A stretch of DNA of 64,000 nt from Mucilaginibacter sp. MD40 (GTDB lineage: Bacteria; Bacteroidota; Bacteroidia; Sphingobacteriales; Sphingobacteriaceae). Of this stretch, positions 16,326-24,313 are shown in pieces (within the stretch, counting starts at the first letter, position 1; every line of letters starts with the position of its first letter). Both the position numbers and the translations under genes were made by a program. Where the stretch lies: positions 781,079-845,078 of the forward strand of contig NZ_NRSW01000001.1 of assembly GCF_002288635.1 (NCBI RefSeq). Reading direction: 5' to 3'. The notes beneath the pieces were generated by a model. That model did no database searches. It saw only the letters and a list, made by a program, of their open reading frames with translations, and was not told the DNA's origin.

Positions 16326-16919
16326 ATGGAGCAGGCAAATGTAAAAGAACGCGTTATTTTAGGTATAGACCCCGGCACGGCTGTTATGGGGTATGGCTTA
16401 ATACTCGAAAAAGGGAACCACATCCAGCTTATCAGCCTTGGAGTGGTTAAACTGGACAAGCTCGACGATCATATGCTTAAACTGCAGCGTATCTTTGAAA
16501 AAACGGTTGCTTTGATTGATCAATATAACCCCGATTGCCTGGCCATAGAAGCTCCCTTTTACGGAAAGAACATACAAGTGATGTTAAAATTGGGGCGGGC
16601 ACAGGGAATTTGTATGGCTGCAGCACTTTCCCGTAGTATTGATATTACGGAATATTCTCCACGTAAAATAAAGCAATCTATAACTGGCAATGGCAGCGCG
16701 ACTAAAGAGCAAGTAGCCGCAATGCTGCAAACCCTGCTAAAATTTACCGAAACGCCCGATTTTTTAGACGCCACAGACGGGCTTGCTGTAGCTGTATGCC
16801 ATTCATTCCAGAAAATAAGCACCAAAGCCCCCAAAAGCGGCAAAAGCAAAAAAGCCTATTCAGGCTGGGAAACCTTCATTAAAGACAATGCCGACAGGGT
16901 GGTAAAAAAACCCACCTAA
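16326..16919 (+). CDS. ruvC: crossover junction endodeoxyribonuclease RuvC
   Basis: This 197-residue RNase H-fold Holliday-junction resolvase has the acidic catalytic residues in VILGIDPGTAVMGYG (Asp), CLAIEAPFYGKN (Glu) and FLDATDGLAVAVCH (Asp pair). It acts as a dimer with RuvAB. An in-frame TTG 9 bases upstream belongs to the promoter, so the ATG is chosen. A basic C-terminal tail (about 165-197) is longer than in E. coli RuvC. It converges with the SprT gene, 11 bases apart. Confidence 0.95.
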   Translation: MEQANVKERVILGIDPGTAVMGYGLILEKGNHIQLISLGVVKLDKLDDHMLKLQRIFEKTVALIDQYNPDCLAIEAPFYGKNIQVMLKLGRAQGICMAAALSRSIDITEYSPRKIKQSITGNGSATKEQVAAMLQTLLKFTETPDFLDATDGLAVAVCHSFQKISTKAPKSGKSKKAYSGWETFIKDNADRVVKKPT

Positions 16920-16930
16920 ATATCAGTCGC

Positions 16931-17545
16931 CTACGGTTCCTGCAATATCTCAACCTCGGCTACCGGGCTAAAAAGGTAAATACGTTTAGTGCTCACCTCT
17001 ACACATTTATAACGCTTACGCAGCTTTTCCTGCATACGGAAAACACGGCCGTCCTTCAGTTTAAAAACAGCGTTGGCAGGGAGTTTTTCCACGGTATGTA
17101 CCGCCTCTTTCGGCGCGTCGTATTTCCGGAGCGAGCGATATAAATTAAGGTCGGAGCAGCTTGAAGCAGCGGGATTGTCAAGGTAATTCATGATCGCCGC
17201 TTTTACATCGGCCGGAAAAACATCCTTTTCAAAAAAAGGTTGCATCATTTTCTTAAAATTATTCTTCCATTCGGTGCCGTGTGGTTTAGCGCGCTGCTTG
17301 TGCTCGTTCCAGGTGTGTAAATGCGCAAACTCATGTACCGTTGTTACCAGGAAAGCGTAGGGATTAAGATCGTAGTTTACAGATATCCGGTGCCCCTTGC
17401 CACCAAAAGGTGCCCGGTAATCGCCAAATTTACTGTTGCGGTTACGCGATATTTTAAACTCGCACTTAAAGTAATCTATCCAGCGGCCAATAAGTGGTGC
17501 CGCGTCAGGCGGGAGATACTTTTCTAATACTTTTACTTTATCCAA
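16931..17545 (-). CDS. SprT-like zinc metalloprotease domain protein
   Basis: These 204 residues carry TVHEFAHLHTWNEHK, with HEFAH matching the HExxH zincin site, and a downstream His (KPHGTEWK) in the usual position of SprT/Spartan domains. Those proteases cut DNA-crosslinked proteins in eukaryotes; the role of bacterial SprT-like proteins is largely unknown. The C-terminal 70 residues form a basic beta-rich module (FKLKDGRVFRMQEKLRKRYK), not the Zn ribbon of SprT. Confidence 0.85.
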   Translation of the reverse strand: MDKVKVLEKYLPPDAAPLIGRWIDYFKCEFKISRNRNSKFGDYRAPFGGKGHRISVNYDLNPYAFLVTTVHEFAHLHTWNEHKQRAKPHGTEWKNNFKKMMQPFFEKDVFPADVKAAIMNYLDNPAASSCSDLNLYRSLRKYDAPKEAVHTVEKLPANAVFKLKDGRVFRMQEKLRKRYKCVEVSTKRIYLFSPVAEVEILQEP

Positions 17546-17592
17546 TTTCTACCTCTGTATCAAAGATAAGGGATTTGTTAATGGATATAATA

Positions 17593-17668
17593 TCGAACAC
17601 TGAATTTTGAATATAGAATGATGAAGTCTTACTTCGACGTTCATTATTTCCTATTAGATGTTAGCTAT
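17593..17668. repeat. word-repeat island between SprT-like gene and feoB
   Basis: AT-rich variants of one word follow each other: ACTGAATTTTGAATATAGAATGATG, then the inverted ACTTCGACGTTCATTATT, then TATTAGATGTTAGCTATTAGAT. AATGATGAAGT and ACTTCgacgTTCATT can pair. No ORF or clear terminator is seen. Confidence 0.55.
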
Positions 17669-17674
17669 TAGATA

Positions 17675-19789
17675 TTATTTCAGCAGGTGATATGCCAAAA
17701 ACGCCATGGTGTAGGCAAGCACCGTCATATAGGCAAATTGCGCGGCAGGCCAGCGCCAGTTTTTAGTTTCGCGGTAAACTACGGCTACCGTACTGGCGCA
17801 CTGCATGGCAAAAGCGTAAAACATCATGAGCGAGAAAGCCACAGCGAGCGTAAAAGCCGGCTGGCCTGTATTGGGGTTGCGTGCTTTGCGCATTTTATCC
17901 TGTACGGAGTCGATGCGGTCAGCATCGCCCTCTACGCTATAAATGGTGGCCATAGTGCCCACAAATACCTCGCGGGCGGCAAATGAGGTGATGAGCGCGA
18001 TACCTATCTTCCAGTCGAAGCCGAGGGGTTTAATAACGGGTTCTATCACATGGCCCAGTACGCCTGCGTAAGAGTTCTCCAGTTTCTCGGTAGAGATAAC
18101 CCTCTTGAGGCTGTCAGCCGTCATGCTTTGGGTAAATTGTGGCTGACTGTATTTCTGTTCTATCTTTTCAAAACGCTTGCCCGGACCATAGCTGGATAAT
18201 ACCCACAAAATAACTGATACGGCAATAATTACCTTGCCTGCCTGCAAAACAAATGTTTTAGAACGTTCAAACATAGACAGACCCACATTGCGCCAGCGTG
18301 GCATACGGTATACCGGCAGTTCCATAATAAAGTATCCGCGTTCACGGGCCTTTAGCACAAACTTCATAACAAAAGCTACCAACACGGCCGAAACTAAACT
18401 GAGCACATACATACCCGTAAGCGCCAGTCCCTGCAGGTTAAATATCCACCAGATGTTTTTGTTGGGTACCACCAGCGCAATAAGCAGTGTGTACACCGGC
18501 AACCTGGCAGAGCAAGCCACCAGTGGGGTTACCATAATGGTAATCATGCGGTCCTTCCAGTTCTCAATGGTGCGGGTACTCATAATAGAGGGTACAGCAC
18601 AGGCAAAGCCACCTATCAACGGAACTACAGACTTGCCGTTTAAACCTACCTTACGCATGATCTTATCCATCATAAACGTAACGCGCGACATATAGCCGGT
18701 ATCTTCCAGTATGGATATAAAAGCAAACAGGATAGCTATCTGTGGAATAAACACCAGTACCCCGCTTAAGCCGGCAACCACACCATCAACCAGCAGATCG
18801 GCCACCGGGCCAGGCGGCAGTATATCACGTAAAGCTCCCTCAGCCCAAACAAAACTGTTCTCAATCAACGACATAGGGTAGGCAGACCATGCAAATATGG
18901 ACTGGAACATGAACAGCAGTACCATCATGAAGATGATAAACCCGAATACCTTGTGGGTAAGGATATGGTCTATACGGTTGCTCAGGCTTTCTTCATGTGC
19001 TGTTTGCGGTGTTTGTACGGTATCATACAACACATCATTAATATAATTATAGCGGGCTATAGTTTCGGCAGCCTGCGCTTTTTGCGAATGGAAGGAATGT
19101 TTCTTTTCCAGTTCCTCAATTCGGTTGCTCTGTTCTGTAGTCAGAAATTTAAGATGCTCGTGCTGGTGTGCCAGTTGTAAAGCAAAATAGGGGCTCGAGG
19201 CACCAATCTCTTCGGTAATATCATCTATTAAAGCAGGAGCCAGCGCATTCACATAAATACTATCCGTTTGTAGCGGAATTTGATTGGCGTAAGCGATCAG
19301 CTTTTTAAGGTCGTCAATACCTTGTTCCTTCCTGGCCGAAATAGGCACAACAGGTACACCTAACCTTTTAGCCAGCAGGTTAACATCTATATCTATCCCT
19401 GCCTTCCTGGCCATATCCATCATGTTTAGGGCGATGATAATGGGTATTTTCAAGTCGGCCACCTGAGTATATAATAGCAGGTTCCGTTTAAGGTTAGTAG
19501 CATCCAGTATTACTACTACGAGGTCGGGCGATAGATCTGACCCTTTTTCGGCCAGTACAGAAAATACGATAGACTCATCTTTACTTTTAGGGTAAAGGCT
19601 GTAAGTTCCGGGAAGGTCAATGATCTCGGCACGGCGGCCATCAGGAAGCGGGCAAAAGCCTGTTTTCTTATCAACAGTTACACCCGGAAAGTTTCCGATC
19701 TTTTGGTTTAAACCGGTAAGGGCATTAAAAAGGGTTGATTTACCGGTATTGGGGTTTCCTACAAGCGCAACTCTTATTTCAGCTTTCAA
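17675..19789 (-). CDS. feoB: ferrous iron transporter FeoB
   Basis: This 704-residue inner-membrane Fe(II) permease has an N-terminal G domain: G1 GNPNTGKST at about 11-19, G3 DLPGTYSLY, G4 LNMMD. A helical GDI-like spacer spans about 175-270. Two Gate (nucleoside-recognition) domains follow, with the conserved Cys of IGGFACAVPSIMSTR and of VACSARLPVYTLL. The full length is preserved. It follows feoA after 8 bases, forming a feoAB operon with its promoter upstream of feoA. No feoC is present. Confidence 0.97.
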   Translation of the reverse strand: MKAEIRVALVGNPNTGKSTLFNALTGLNQKIGNFPGVTVDKKTGFCPLPDGRRAEIIDLPGTYSLYPKSKDESIVFSVLAEKGSDLSPDLVVVILDATNLKRNLLLYTQVADLKIPIIIALNMMDMARKAGIDIDVNLLAKRLGVPVVPISARKEQGIDDLKKLIAYANQIPLQTDSIYVNALAPALIDDITEEIGASSPYFALQLAHQHEHLKFLTTEQSNRIEELEKKHSFHSQKAQAAETIARYNYINDVLYDTVQTPQTAHEESLSNRIDHILTHKVFGFIIFMMVLLFMFQSIFAWSAYPMSLIENSFVWAEGALRDILPPGPVADLLVDGVVAGLSGVLVFIPQIAILFAFISILEDTGYMSRVTFMMDKIMRKVGLNGKSVVPLIGGFACAVPSIMSTRTIENWKDRMITIMVTPLVACSARLPVYTLLIALVVPNKNIWWIFNLQGLALTGMYVLSLVSAVLVAFVMKFVLKARERGYFIMELPVYRMPRWRNVGLSMFERSKTFVLQAGKVIIAVSVILWVLSSYGPGKRFEKIEQKYSQPQFTQSMTADSLKRVISTEKLENSYAGVLGHVIEPVIKPLGFDWKIGIALITSFAAREVFVGTMATIYSVEGDADRIDSVQDKMRKARNPNTGQPAFTLAVAFSLMMFYAFAMQCASTVAVVYRETKNWRWPAAQFAYMTVLAYTMAFLAYHLLK

Positions 19790-19797
19790 TGATCAAA

Positions 19798-20013
19798 TTA
19801 TTGCAGTACAATAGTTGAGGCCTCAAAACGGCGCAGACTAAGCTGGTAGCCGGAAACATGTATAGCTATTGGGTCGCCAAGCGGCGCTACACGCGAAACT
19901 TTTATAGCCTCACCGGGAAGGCATCCCATCTCCATTAATTTAACAGACATTTCCAGATCGGTAAATTCCTTTACTATGCCTGTTTCTCCAACTTCGAGCT
20001 GCTCAAGTGTCAT
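19798..20013 (-). CDS. feoA: ferrous iron transport protein FeoA
   Basis: This 71-residue SH3-like cytosolic protein is required for FeoB activity. It has the expected beta-barrel pattern with MEMGCLPGEAIKVSRVAPLGDPIAIHV and SGYQLSLRRFEA. It is the first gene of feoAB. The start is fixed by MTLEQLEVGETG and by a full promoter 22-60 bases upstream. Confidence 0.95.
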   Translation of the reverse strand: MTLEQLEVGETGIVKEFTDLEMSVKLMEMGCLPGEAIKVSRVAPLGDPIAIHVSGYQLSLRRFEASTIVLQ

Positions 20014-20035
20014 ACCAGTAGTATTTTCTCAGGCA

Positions 20036-20066
20036 CAAATTTAGCTTTATTTATAACAAATCCAAA
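20036..20066 (-). promoter_or_regulatory. full Bacteroidota promoter of feoAB
   Basis: On the minus strand a TTTG (20063-20066) is followed after exactly 19 bases by TAAATTTG (20036-20043). This is the canonical TTTG-N19-TAnnTTTG spacing, and the feoA ATG lies 22 bases further on. No Fur-box dyad is obvious. Confidence 0.7.
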
Positions 20067-20109
20067 TAAGAATAGCCGTTGGTGATACTTTTTGACGAAA
20101 AAAAGAGAA

Positions 20110-20247
20110 TTAAACGTAGCGGGTAGGCTTACTTGCAGAGGCAGACTTTCCAAAATGCGGACAGCCGCAATCTTTTTTAAATATTCCGCATGAGGTTGAA
20201 CCGGCCAACAATATGATAAAGGCGCACAAATACTTTACTTTTTTCAT
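20110..20247 (-). CDS. 45-residue small lipoprotein with CGCP motif
   Basis: A short frame encodes MKKVKYLCAFIILLAGSTSC, a lipoprotein signal with the acylated Cys at 20, followed by GIFKKDCGCPHFGKSASASK. The mature peptide is only 26 residues, with three Cys and one His in CxxxxxxCxCPxF spacing. Its ATG overlaps the stop of vanZ (ATGA), so it is translated with gcvH and vanZ. I recognise it only as a type of small Bacteroidota lipoprotein of unknown function. Confidence 0.75.
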   Translation of the reverse strand: MKKVKYLCAFIILLAGSTSCGIFKKDCGCPHFGKSASASKPTRYV

Positions 20248-20636
20248 TTATTACTGTTTATAGCATTTCCGGTAACGAGGACGGCAAATATGCCCATGCT
20301 GGCGCCAATGGTATCGGCAAGCAGATCGTGCCAGTCGCCAGTGCGCCACGTAAAAATACGTGATTGCAGCACTTCTATCAGTGCGCCGTAGCTCAGCAAC
20401 ACAATCGTATTTTTCATGGCTATTTCTATGCGGATATTACGGGTGTGCCATTTTCTGATACTACCGGTGCAGTATAAAACGGATAGCACGAAAAAAAAGA
20501 TGCAATGCACCATCTTGTCAAAGCCGGCAAAGAACAATCCTTCTCCTTCTCTAACAGAAATGGGTATGGCGCATAATATTAAAACAAAGAGGGCCCACAA
20601 TATTGCAGGCCCGTAATATTTAAAAGTACTTTTCAT
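20244..20636 (-). CDS. VanZ-like family membrane protein
   Basis: These 130 residues form four transmembrane helices with the VanZ-like landmarks FAGFDKMVHCIFFFVLSVL and LIEVLQSRIFTWRTGDWHDLLADTIGASMG, including the conserved Lys/His and Asp-rich turn. VanZ gives teicoplanin resistance in enterococci, but most homologues have unknown roles. It starts within the stop codon of gcvH (TAATG), and its own stop overlaps the small lipoprotein start. Confidence 0.88.
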   Translation of the reverse strand: MKSTFKYYGPAILWALFVLILCAIPISVREGEGLFFAGFDKMVHCIFFFVLSVLYCTGSIRKWHTRNIRIEIAMKNTIVLLSYGALIEVLQSRIFTWRTGDWHDLLADTIGASMGIFAVLVTGNAINSNK

Positions 20637-21016
20637 TAGTGCCCAATAACACCTTTGTACGCATCGGCGTCTAAAAGGTTGTCGGCATCAGCCGGGTTCT
20701 TAATGCTGATCTTCACCATCCAGCCTTCGCCGTATGGGTCTGAGTTTACCAGTTCAGGTTCGCTATCCAATTTGCTATTCACTTCCAATACAGTGCCATC
20801 AACCGGCATAAACAGGTCAGATACAGTCTTAACAGCTTCTACGGTGCCAAAGACAGCTTCTTTAGAAACTTCCTGACCCACGGTATTGATATCGATGTAA
20901 ACGATATCACCTAACTCGCCCTGTGCAAATTCGGTTATACCTATGTAAGCTTCGTTACCTTCAATTCTGATCCACTCGTGATCGCTGGTGTACTTTAATT
21001 CTGCCGGAAAATTCAT
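20636..21016 (-). CDS. gcvH: glycine cleavage system H protein
   Basis: This 126-residue lipoyl carrier shuttles the aminomethyl group between the P, T and L proteins. The lipoylated Lys63 lies in [12 protein letters not shown]. The N-terminal [20 protein letters not shown] is typical. It leads a three-gene overlapping string with vanZ and the small lipoprotein. The other gcv genes are not in the window. Confidence 0.96.
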   Translation of the reverse strand: MNFPAELKYTSDHEWIRIEGNEAYIGITEFAQGELGDIVYIDINTVGQEVSKEAVFGTVEAVKTVSDLFMPVDGTVLEVNSKLDSEPELVNSDPYGEGWMVKISIKNPADADNLLDADAYKGVIGH

Positions 21017-21034
21017 AACGTTTGTTTTGTGTGC

Positions 21035-21042
21035 CCAAAAAT
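21035..21042 (-). promoter_or_regulatory. -7 element TATTTTTG before gcvH
   Basis: An exact TAnnTTTG match on the minus strand, 18 bases before the gcvH ATG. Confidence 0.5.
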
Positions 21043-21150
21043 AGCAAAAGTTTAAACTATATAGAAGGCATTTTACAGCTGCCTGTTTATTAAAACTAAA
21101 TGGCCAGCAGTTTGTTAGAAACAGTACAAAAACTAAAAATATCTATCAAA

Positions 21151-21732
21151 ATGAAAAAGTTAAGCTTAGCAGCAATGATAGCCGTTGCGGCATTATCATT
21201 CCAGGCATGTAACAATGCCGCAAAAGACAGCAAAGAAACAGCTGACAGTGTAAACGCAGTAAAAGACACCACTACCAATGGTTCTACAGGTATTGCTGTA
21301 GATGAAAAAGACGCAAAATTCGCTACTGACGCCGCCAATGCGGGTATGGCCGAAGTTGCTGCCGGTAAAGTAGCCGCAGAAAAAGCTACTAATGCGCAAG
21401 TAAAAGAGTTCGCTAACATGATGGTAACCGACCATACCAAGGTTAACGAAGAGCTAATGGAAATTGCTAAAAAGAAAAATATTACTCTGCCTACAGCTCC
21501 TGATGAAGATCACCAAAAAATGCTGAGCGATCTATCTGCAAAATCTGGTAAAGATTTCGACAAAGCTTATGTTGACGCGATGGTAGATGGCCACAAAAAA
21601 GTTGAATCAATGTTAGAAGATGCTTCTAAAAATTGCAAAGATGCTGACCTGATGGCATTTGCTACTAAAACTTTGCCTGCTGTAAAAATGCACCTGGCAA
21701 AAATCGAAGCTATTCAGAAATCAATGAAATAA
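21151..21732 (+). CDS. DUF4142 family lipoprotein
   Basis: These 193 residues start from the ATG at 21151, giving MKKLSLAAMIAVAALSFQAC, a lipoprotein signal with Cys20; the frame upstream adds an improbable leader. The body at about 55-190 is the four-helix ferritin-like DUF4142 bundle with KATNAQVKEFANMMVTDHTK and FDKAYVDAMVDGHKKVESM. Its role is unknown; relatives are often stress-related periplasmic proteins. A strong terminator follows. Confidence 0.88.
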   Translation: MKKLSLAAMIAVAALSFQACNNAAKDSKETADSVNAVKDTTTNGSTGIAVDEKDAKFATDAANAGMAEVAAGKVAAEKATNAQVKEFANMMVTDHTKVNEELMEIAKKKNITLPTAPDEDHQKMLSDLSAKSGKDFDKAYVDAMVDGHKKVESMLEDASKNCKDADLMAFATKTLPAVKMHLAKIEAIQKSMK

Positions 21733-21753
21733 AATCAATAAAATTGATCTTTG

Positions 21754-21786
21754 AAAGGGAAGGGTATAATGCTCTTCCCTTTTTTG
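21754..21786 (+). terminator. terminator after the DUF4142 gene
   Basis: AAAGGGAAG pairs with CTTCCCTTT around an 11-base loop and is followed by T6. Confidence 0.85.
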
Positions 21787-21834
21787 TTGCAGATAATTTG
21801 GCCAAATGCGGCATTAACTCATAAATTTACCACC

Positions 21835-22851
21835 ATGTCAGCACCAATAGTTACAGGCCTGATGGCTTACGGTATGTCGGGCAGGATATTTCATGCACCG
21901 TTCATTCACACTAATCCGCACTTTACTTTAAAGGGAATTGTAGAACGGCATGAGAAAAAAGCATCAAAGCTTTATCCGGACATTACCGAATATAATTCGA
22001 TAGAAGAATTGCTGAATGATAGCGAGGTAGAATTGGTAATTGTAAATACGCCCAGCAACCTGCATTTTGAGCATGCTATGATGGCCATGAAGGCAGGCAA
22101 GCATGTCCTGTTAGAGAAACCCGCCGCCGCAACTTCTGAAGAAGTAAAAACGCTCTTCGATACTGCAAAAGAGCTTAACCGGCACTTGATGGTTTATCAA
22201 AATCGCCGTTATGATAGCGGTTTTCTTTCTACCAAAGAGGTAATTGAAAGCGGCCGCTTGGGGCAACTAATAGAGGTAACCTTTCGGATGGACCGTTACA
22301 AGGCGGCCATAGGGGTTAAATCATTTAAGGAAACAAAGGGGGTGCCTGCAGGCGGCCTGGTTTACGATTTGGGCGCGCACCTGCTGGATAATGCCATTGC
22401 CTTATTTGGCCGGCCGTTATCCTTCCATAAAACCACCGGTATATATCGCGATGGCTCGGAAGTGCCGGATTATTTCCATTATCATTTACTATACCCTAAT
22501 CAGCTAAATGTTTACCTTACATCGGGCTTGCAGATTGCCGGAGAAACGCCGGGGTTTTGGGTTAATGGAACGTTGGGCAGTTTTATTAAGAACCGTACAG
22601 ATGTGCAGGAAGCGCAACTGGATAAAGGTATGCTGCCGACTGAAGATGCTTATGGGGTTGAACCGGCAGGGAATGAGGGTAAACTCACCATTGTGAATTT
22701 TGATAATGAGAAATGTACAGAAACAGTGCCATCGGTAAATGGCGATTATAACCAAATATTTGAGGCGGCCTATCATACCATACGCGAAAATGCGTTATTC
22801 CCTGTAACCGAAGAACAAATTGCCTGGCAGATAGAAATGCTGGAAGCTTAA
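21835..22851 (+). CDS. Gfo/Idh/MocA family oxidoreductase
   Basis: These 338 residues start from the ATG at 21835. An N-terminal Rossmann domain (GLMAYGMSGRIFHAPFI) binds NAD(P). NTPSNLHFEHAMMAMKAGKHVLLEKP contains the family EKP motif with its catalytic Lys. The C-terminal alpha/beta domain has GGLVYDLGAHLLDNAIALFG with the conserved DxxxH. The substrate, probably a sugar or polyol, is unknown. TAAATTTA lies 5 bases before the ATG as a degenerate -7 element. Confidence 0.9.
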   Translation: MSAPIVTGLMAYGMSGRIFHAPFIHTNPHFTLKGIVERHEKKASKLYPDITEYNSIEELLNDSEVELVIVNTPSNLHFEHAMMAMKAGKHVLLEKPAAATSEEVKTLFDTAKELNRHLMVYQNRRYDSGFLSTKEVIESGRLGQLIEVTFRMDRYKAAIGVKSFKETKGVPAGGLVYDLGAHLLDNAIALFGRPLSFHKTTGIYRDGSEVPDYFHYHLLYPNQLNVYLTSGLQIAGETPGFWVNGTLGSFIKNRTDVQEAQLDKGMLPTEDAYGVEPAGNEGKLTIVNFDNEKCTETVPSVNGDYNQIFEAAYHTIRENALFPVTEEQIAWQIEMLEA

Positions 22852-22879
22852 CTATCATACATAAATGACCCTGAATAAA

Positions 22880-23362
22880 ATGAAAAGACTTGCTTTTGTA
22901 CTATTGTTATTGGTGGGTGGCTTTGCCTGTACACAGGCGCAAACCATGCCTGCAACCATCGCGCCTTTCAAGATCCTCACCACAAAGGATCAAAACCTTA
23001 CCCCGGCCGATCTGCCTAAAAACAAACCTGTGGTATTGATTTATTTTGCGCCAGACTGCCCGCATTGCCAAAAACTCATCAGAGAGTTGAAGCCTGATAT
23101 GGATAAACTTAAGAAGTTTGAAGTGGTGATGATCACTTTTACCGATATCCGCATGGTAAAAACCTTCGAGAACGATTACGGGCTTGATAAATATCCTAAT
23201 TTTATTTTAGGCACCGAGGGTTATACCTACACCGTGCAACGTTATTATCAGTTAAAACATACGCCTTTTGTAGCCATATATGGCAAAAATGGCCAGCTAC
23301 AACAGTACTTTGATAAAGCACCTGAAGGTAAAGATGTGATAGCGGCTTTAAAGAAAGTATAA
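22880..23362 (+). CDS. periplasmic thioredoxin-like protein
   Basis: From the ATG at 22880 the protein has 160 residues with a Sec signal (MKRLAFVLLLLVGGFA); an ATG 15 bases upstream is the alternative. The redox site is IYFAPDCPHCQKLI (CPHC), and the cis-Pro loop is KHTPFVAIYGKNG. Both cysteines are present, so it should be an active periplasmic disulfide reductase or oxidase, in contrast to the related lipoprotein at 27.3 kb. Confidence 0.85.
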   Translation: MKRLAFVLLLLVGGFACTQAQTMPATIAPFKILTTKDQNLTPADLPKNKPVVLIYFAPDCPHCQKLIRELKPDMDKLKKFEVVMITFTDIRMVKTFENDYGLDKYPNFILGTEGYTYTVQRYYQLKHTPFVAIYGKNGQLQQYFDKAPEGKDVIAALKKV

Positions 23363-23380
23363 TTCTACCCAAAGCGCTAA

Positions 23381-23424
23381 AAAATAAGGCCCGAATGTGA
23401 TCTACATTCGGGCCTTATTTTTAT
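23381..23424. terminator. bidirectional terminator between thioredoxin-like gene and sdhB
   Basis: AATAAGGCCCGAATGT pairs perfectly with ACATTCGGGCCTTATT across a 5-base loop, with A- and T-runs on both sides. It serves both convergent transcripts. Confidence 0.9.
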
Positions 23425-23439
23425 AATATCTGCTCTTAT

Positions 23440-24231
23440 TTAGCCATTACCGCTGTGATCATGGGTATGCTCTTCGCGGAAAAGCTTGGCGCTAAAGAAA
23501 TCGTTATTCATACGGCTGATATTCATCAGCGTGATCTCTTTAGGGCATTCTGCCTCGCAGGCACCGGTATTGGTACAGTTACCAAAACCTTCTTTATCCA
23601 TTTGCTTTACCATGGCCTGTACGCGGCTCCAGCGCTCAGGCTGGCCTTGCGGCAATAAGCCCAGTTGCGTGATCTTAGCCGAGGTGAATAACATGGCCGA
23701 AGCATTTTTACAAGCCGCTACACAAGCGCCGCAACCAATACAGGTGGCAGAGTTAAAGGCTTCATCAGCCACAACTTTAGGAATAGGTGTCGAGTTAGCA
23801 TCAGGCACGCCGCCGGTGTTTACTGAAATAAAACCACCAGCCTGCTGTATACGATCAAACGCTGAACGGTCTGTAGCCAAATCCTTAATTACAGGGAAGG
23901 CTGCAGAGCGCCAAGGCTCAATGGTAACCGTGTCGCCATCGTTAAAGCTGCGCATATGCAACTGGCAGGTAGTAATAGCACGCTTAGGACCATGCGGCCT
24001 GCCGTTGATGTATAATGAACAGCTACCGCAGATACCCTCGCGGCAGTCGTGGTCAAAGTGGATAGGGTCTTCCTGTTTTTTGATCAGACTTTCATTCACC
24101 ACGTCAAGCATTTCCAAGAACGACATATCCGGCGATATCCCTTCAGCTTTATAGGTCACAAACTTACCTGGAGTTTGTGTGTTTTTTTGGCGCCATACTT
24201 TAAGCGTCAAGTTCATATTTTCGTGACTCAT
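23440..24231 (-). CDS. sdhB: succinate dehydrogenase/fumarate reductase iron-sulfur subunit
   Basis: These 263 residues link FAD to the haem/quinone part of complex II. The [2Fe-2S] ligands lie in CREGICGSC and the following TTC. Cluster ligands for [4Fe-4S] and [3Fe-4S] lie in [13 protein letters not shown] and [12 protein letters not shown]. The C-terminus is His-rich ([12 protein letters not shown]). It is the last gene of sdhCAB. The gap from sdhA is 82 bases, unusually wide, and is filled by a repeat. Confidence 0.95.
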   Translation of the reverse strand: MSHENMNLTLKVWRQKNTQTPGKFVTYKAEGISPDMSFLEMLDVVNESLIKKQEDPIHFDHDCREGICGSCSLYINGRPHGPKRAITTCQLHMRSFNDGDTVTIEPWRSAAFPVIKDLATDRSAFDRIQQAGGFISVNTGGVPDANSTPIPKVVADEAFNSATCIGCGACVAACKNASAMLFTSAKITQLGLLPQGQPERWSRVQAMVKQMDKEGFGNCTNTGACEAECPKEITLMNISRMNNDFFSAKLFREEHTHDHSGNG

Positions 24232-24235
24232 ACTT

Positions 24236-24306
24236 TAGTGAGTTGTGAGTGGAGCGTAGTGATTGGTTAACGCGGTGTATCTATTCACCACTAACCACTC
24301 ACTACT
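24236..24306. repeat. imperfect palindromic word repeat inside the sdh operon
   Basis: GTGAGTTGTGAGTGGAGCGTAGTG on one side is answered by CACTAACCACTCACTACTCACC on the other. The mRNA between sdhA and sdhB can therefore fold into an imperfect hairpin. Confidence 0.6.
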
Positions 24307-24313
24307 CACCATC

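Noticed and set aside
23486..24154. 222-codon ORF opposite sdhB
   Set aside because: Antisense shadow of a highly conserved iron-sulfur protein; its composition mirrors the sdhB codons.
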